DNA of 8,815 nt, from contig DATJSJ010000288.1 of assembly GCA_035504175.1 (NCBI GenBank), positions 1 through 8,815 on the forward strand, read 5' to 3'. A model generated the notes under the pieces. That model was not told where the DNA came from and ran no database searches. It was given only the letters and a program-made list of their open reading frames with translations. The position numbers and the translations under genes are program-made. Of this stretch, positions 5,472-8,815 are shown piece by piece. Source of the stretch: DATJSJ01 sp035504175. Its GTDB lineage: Bacteria; Pseudomonadota; Alphaproteobacteria; Acetobacterales; Acetobacteraceae. How positions within the stretch are numbered: the first letter of the stretch is position 1; every line of letters starts with the position of its first letter.

Positions 5472-7027
5472 GGCGCGATCGCCCGCGCCAGCACGAGCCG
5501 TGGCCCGTGCGGCACCATCGCGGCGGCCTTGGCACCCGCTACCGCCGCACTGTGCTGCTGCACCACCGCGCCGACGCTCGCATCCCAGAAGCTGCTGAAG
5601 CTGGTCGGGTAGATGCCCATCCACAGCGTCAGCACCAGGAGCGGTGCGAACACCGCCACCTCCCGCGGCGAGAGGTCGAGGATCGCCTTGAGATCGGGCT
5701 TGGTGATCACGCCGAAGATCACCCGGCGGTAGAGGTAGAGCATGTAGGCCGCGCCGAGGATCATCCCCATGCTGCCGAGCAAAGCGAGCCAGAAATTCAC
5801 CTGCAGCGCGCCGACCAGCACCAGGAATTCGCCGACGAAACCGGAGGTTCCGGGCAGGCCGATACTCGCCATCATGAAGACCATGAACACCGCGGCATAG
5901 AGCGGCATCCGGTTGGCGAGCCCGTCGAAGCGGTCGATGACGTGCGTGTGCAACCGGTCATAGACGACGCCGACGCAAAGGAAGAGGGCCGCCGAGACGA
6001 CGCCGTGGCTCAGCATCTGGAACAGCGCGCCGGAAATGCCCTGCGGGTTGAAGGTGAAGAAGCCGATGATAACGATGCCCATGTGCGCGACCGAGGAATA
6101 GGCGATCAGCTTCTTCATGTCGGTCTGCGCCAGTGCGACCAGCGAGGTGTAGATCACCGCGATCACGCCGAGCGCGAACATCAGCGGTGCGAAGGCGGCC
6201 GAGGCGTGCGGCAGCATCGGGATCGAGAAGCGGATGAAGCCGTAGGCGCCCATCTTCAGCAGCACGCCGGCGAGGATCACCGAGCCGGCGGTCGGCGCCT
6301 CGACATGTGCGTCCGGCAGCCAGGTGTGCACCGGCCACATCGGCACCTTCACCGCAAAGGAGGCGAGGAAGGCGAGGAACAGCCAGATCTGCATGCCCGG
6401 CGGGAAGTGCGTATTCAGCAGCACCGCGAGGTCGGTGGTATGCGCGTAGTGCCACATGGCGAGCAGCGCCAGCAGCATCAGCACCGAGCCGGTCAGCGTG
6501 TAGAGGAAGAACTTGACCGCGGAATAGACCCGGCGCGCGCCGCCCCAGACCCCGATGATCAGATACATCGGGATCAGCACGCCTTCGAAGAAGATATAGA
6601 AGACGACGAAATCCTGGGCGCTGAACAATCCCACCAGCATCGTCTCGAGGATCAGGAAGGTGAGCATGAACTCGCGCACGCGCGTGTGGATCGCCTCCCA
6701 GGCCGAGAGGATGCAGATCGGCGTCAGCGCGGTGGACAGCAGCACGAACAGCACGCTGATGCCGTCGACTCCCATGCGGTAGCCGACGCCGTACTCGCCG
6801 CCGAGCCAGGGTATGTTCTCCTGGAACTGGAAGCCCGGCTGCGATGGGTCGAAGCGGAACCACAGGATCAGGCTGAGCCCGAACACGATCAGGCTGGTCC
6901 AGAGCGCGGTCCAGCGCGCGTTCGAGGCGACGGTCTCCTCGTCGCCGCGCACGCACATGATCACCACGCAGCCGACCAGCGGCAGGAAGGTGATCAGCGA
7001 CAGCAGGGGAAAGCCCGCCTGGTTCAT
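5468..7027 (-). CDS. nuoM: NADH-quinone oxidoreductase subunit M
   Basis: NuoM is the middle antiporter-like subunit of the complex I membrane arm and contributes one proton channel. It has 519 residues, close to the usual 490-520, and about 14 membrane helices. The functional residues are present: Glu148 in YIFFEGVLIPMYLIIG, Lys227 in FAVKVPMWPVHTWLPDAHVE (His234 nearby), Lys258 in GVLLKMGAYGF, and the later YSSVAHMG helix break. The start ATG at 7025-7027 is four bases after the nuoL stop, and gives the N-terminus MNQAGFPLLSLITFLPLVG, as expected. The last 30 or so residues are an Ala- and Val-rich tail after the final helix. The stop overlaps the nuoN start by four bases. No frameshift or missing motif was seen. 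Confidence 0.97.
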   Translation of the reverse strand: MNQAGFPLLSLITFLPLVGCVVIMCVRGDEETVASNARWTALWTSLIVFGLSLILWFRFDPSQPGFQFQENIPWLGGEYGVGYRMGVDGISVLFVLLSTALTPICILSAWEAIHTRVREFMLTFLILETMLVGLFSAQDFVVFYIFFEGVLIPMYLIIGVWGGARRVYSAVKFFLYTLTGSVLMLLALLAMWHYAHTTDLAVLLNTHFPPGMQIWLFLAFLASFAVKVPMWPVHTWLPDAHVEAPTAGSVILAGVLLKMGAYGFIRFSIPMLPHASAAFAPLMFALGVIAVIYTSLVALAQTDMKKLIAYSSVAHMGIVIIGFFTFNPQGISGALFQMLSHGVVSAALFLCVGVVYDRLHTHVIDRFDGLANRMPLYAAVFMVFMMASIGLPGTSGFVGEFLVLVGALQVNFWLALLGSMGMILGAAYMLYLYRRVIFGVITKPDLKAILDLSPREVAVFAPLLVLTLWMGIYPTSFSSFWDASVGAVVQQHSAAVAGAKAAAMVPHGPRLVLARAIAP

Positions 7028-7031
7028 CGTT

Positions 7032-8815
7032 CTACCCGAACACGAGATAGAGGCTGATCAGCACGACGAGGCCGATCAGCATCGCAAAGGCGTAGACCGC
7101 GACCGAGCCGGTCTGGATCTTCACCACTTCGGAGGAGCCGTCGACGGTCAGCGCGGCAAGCCCGTTCGGCACGCCGTCGATGATCGTGGCATCGCCCGTC
7201 TGCCACAGCACCCGTGCCAGCCGCCGCGCCGGCTGCACGAAGATGAAGTCGTAAAGCTCGTCGAAATACCACTTGTTGAGCAGGAACCGGTACACGCCCG
7301 GGAAGGTCTCCGCCAGGCGGACCGGCAGGCGTGGATCGACCATGTAGAACAGGTAGGCGAGCCCGATGCCGCAGAGGCCGAAGATGCTGGGCAGGAGCGA
7401 GATTGCGAACGGCGTGTGCTCGAGGTCTGCCATGACGTGATTGTCGGCGGCGGCGGCGATCGACCCGCGCCAGTATTCGGCCCAGTCGGGGCCGATGAAG
7501 ACGCCGTGGAAGGCCCAGCCGGTCACGGTCGCGCCGATCGCCAGCACGATCAGCGGGCCGGTCATCACCGGCGGGCTTTCATGCACGTGCTCCTGCACGT
7601 GATGATCGGCGCGCGACTCGCCGTGGAAGGTCATCAGGATCAGCCGCCAGGAGTAGAACGCCGTCAGGAACGCCGCGGCGGTGCCCATCCAGAACCCGTA
7701 CATCGCAACCCCGGAGTGGTTGGCGAACGCGGATTCCAGGATCGCGTCCTTCGAGAAATAGCCGGCGAAGAATGGAATGCCCGCCAGCGCCAGGCTGCCG
7801 ACCCACATCACCGTGTAGGTGATCGGGATCCTGCGCCACAGCCCGCCCATCTTGCGCATGTCCTGCTCGTCCGACATGGCGTGGATCACCGAGCCGGCCG
7901 CGAGGAACAGCAGCGCCTTGAAGAAGGCGTGGGTGAACAGGTGGAAGATCGAGGCCTGATACGCGCCGACCCCGGCGGCGAGGAACATGTAGCCGAGCTG
8001 CGAGCAGGTCGAGTAGGCGATCACGCGCTTGATGTCGTTCTGCACGCAGCCGATCGTCGCGGCGAAGAAGCAGGTCGTGCCGCCGATCACGGTGATCAGG
8101 TCCTTGGCCCCGGGCGCGTATTCCAGCAGCGGCGACATCCGCGCCATCAGGAACACGCCCGCCGTCACCATGGTCGCGGCGTGGATCAGCGCCGAGACCG
8201 GCGTCGGGCCCTCCATCGCGTCGGGCAGCCAGGTGTGCAGAAAGAGCTGCGCGGACTTACCCATGGCGCCGATGAAGAGCAGCACGCCGATCACCTCGAG
8301 GACCGGGAACGAGGAGCCGAACAGCATGTAGTGGTTGGCCGCGTGCTGCGGCACCGCGGCGAAGATGTTCGCGAAGGTCAGGGTGCCGAACTGGAAGAAC
8401 ATCAGCGCGATGCCGACCGTGAAGAAGAGGTCCGCCACGCGGTTGACGATGAACGCCTTGATCGCCGCGGCGCAGGCGCTCGGCCGGGAGTACCAGTAGC
8501 CGATCAGCAGATAGCTCATCAGCCCGACGCCCTCCCAGCCGAAGAAGAGCTGGAGGAGGTTGTTGGCCGTGACCAGCATGAGCATGGCGAAGGAGAAGAG
8601 CGAGAGATAGCTGAAGAACCGCGCGGAACGATGCTCGTGCGCCATGTAGCCGACGCTGTAGACGTGGATCAGCATCGAGACGGTGGTGACCATCGCCACC
8701 ATCACCGCCGAGAGCGTGTCGTAATGGAGCGCCCAGGAGACGGAGAGCGAACCCGCGGTGATCCAGCTGGTGATCGGGATCACGCCCGGGCTGCCGGCGC
8801 CGACGCCGAGCAGGA
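7032..8815 (-). CDS. nuoL: NADH-quinone oxidoreductase subunit L, N-terminus cut by window edge
   Basis: NuoL is the distal antiporter-like subunit of complex I, with a long lateral helix running along the membrane arm. The visible part has 593 residues. The frame is open to the right edge, where the residues LLGVGAGSPG precede a GTG at 8781-8783; that GTG is internal, not a true start. By alignment of the conserved lysine with E. coli NuoL Lys229, about 40-45 residues are missing. Visible signatures, numbered from the first full codon, are Glu94 in FGWEGVGLMSYLLIGYWY, Lys186 in GAMGKSAQLFLHTWLPDAM, and EGPTPVSALIHAATMVTAGV (201-220). FSKDAILESAF is further on. The C-terminus ends with the helix VYAFAMLIGLVVLISLYLVF that anchors the lateral helix. 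The protein pumps protons coupled to NADH oxidation. It stops four bases before nuoM; nuoK is expected just outside the window. Confidence 0.96.
   Translation of the reverse strand, partial: LLGVGAGSPGVIPITSWITAGSLSVSWALHYDTLSAVMVAMVTTVSMLIHVYSVGYMAHEHRSARFFSYLSLFSFAMLMLVTANNLLQLFFGWEGVGLMSYLLIGYWYSRPSACAAAIKAFIVNRVADLFFTVGIALMFFQFGTLTFANIFAAVPQHAANHYMLFGSSFPVLEVIGVLLFIGAMGKSAQLFLHTWLPDAMEGPTPVSALIHAATMVTAGVFLMARMSPLLEYAPGAKDLITVIGGTTCFFAATIGCVQNDIKRVIAYSTCSQLGYMFLAAGVGAYQASIFHLFTHAFFKALLFLAAGSVIHAMSDEQDMRKMGGLWRRIPITYTVMWVGSLALAGIPFFAGYFSKDAILESAFANHSGVAMYGFWMGTAAAFLTAFYSWRLILMTFHGESRADHHVQEHVHESPPVMTGPLIVLAIGATVTGWAFHGVFIGPDWAEYWRGSIAAAADNHVMADLEHTPFAISLLPSIFGLCGIGLAYLFYMVDPRLPVRLAETFPGVYRFLLNKWYFDELYDFIFVQPARRLARVLWQTGDATIIDGVPNGLAALTVDGSSEVVKIQTGSVAVYAFAMLIGLVVLISLYLVFG

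Noticed and set aside
4050..5624. A longer nuoN starting at 5624, inside nuoM.
   Set aside because: The extra 51 residues are an out-of-frame reading of the nuoM tail and resemble no NuoN N-terminus; the ATG at 5469-5471 gives the expected start.
587..7057. Long plus-strand open frames opposite the operon (587-2488, 2500-4227, 4572-5612, 5507-7057), together covering most of the complementary strand.
   Set aside because: Their products are rich in Arg, Gln, His, Ala and Pro with no recognisable fold, they mirror the codon bias of the GC-rich minus-strand genes, and they have no matching promoters. The minus-strand genes have clear family motifs.
7032..8783. Treating the GTG at 8781-8783 as the nuoL start.
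   Set aside because: The frame is open to the window edge with plausible NuoL residues, and the first membrane helix of the family would be missing.
1..8815. Insertion sequences, CRISPR arrays, tRNA genes, toxin-antitoxin or defence modules.
   Set aside because: No transposase, repeat-spacer pattern, cloverleaf, or relevant protein motif was seen on either strand.

Overview
The window is a compact minus-strand gene block from a GC-rich alphaproteobacterium. It reads, in transcription order, nuoL (5' end cut by the right edge), nuoM, nuoN, birA, coaX, rnj, a DUF1467 membrane protein, then a non-coding gap of about 450 bases, and finally the first 37 codons of proS, cut by the left edge. The order complex I genes, biotin ligase, type III pantothenate kinase, RNase J, DUF1467, prolyl-tRNA synthetase is a well-known alphaproteobacterial neighbourhood. 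G+C is high, roughly two thirds by eye. The mce gene that often sits between rnj and the DUF1467 gene in Rhizobiales is absent. I lean towards Rhodospirillales/Acetobacteraceae, but this is inference from gene order and protein style only.

Region by region: 4050-8815 encodes the three antiporter-like membrane subunits of NADH:quinone oxidoreductase (NuoL, NuoM, NuoN). Positions 2485-4053 hold two cofactor genes, birA and coaX. Positions 839-2485 hold RNase J and 560-820 the DUF1467 protein. From nuoL to the DUF1467 gene, neighbours overlap by 1 to 4 bases or lie 3 to 18 bases apart, which implies one polycistronic transcript with translational coupling. Several long open frames exist on the plus strand opposite these genes, but they look like GC-driven shadows.

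The least ordinary part is the gap between the DUF1467 gene and proS (113-559). On the minus strand it carries a series of hairpins, an exact UUUCCUCCCU decamer (393-402) and a very strong Rho-independent terminator (351-386). This matches the architecture I remember for the alphaproteobacterial mmgR/suhB (alpha-r8) small RNA family, which was not marked by any open frame. No other terminator is visible after the DUF1467 gene, so the sRNA may also be the 3' end of the nuo-rnj operon transcript. Downstream of it lies a plausible proS promoter surrounded by four copies of the pentamer TCACG/CGTGA.

I did not find mobile elements, CRISPR arrays, tRNA or rRNA genes, or a new multigene system. Apart from the sRNA locus, this is conserved housekeeping DNA.
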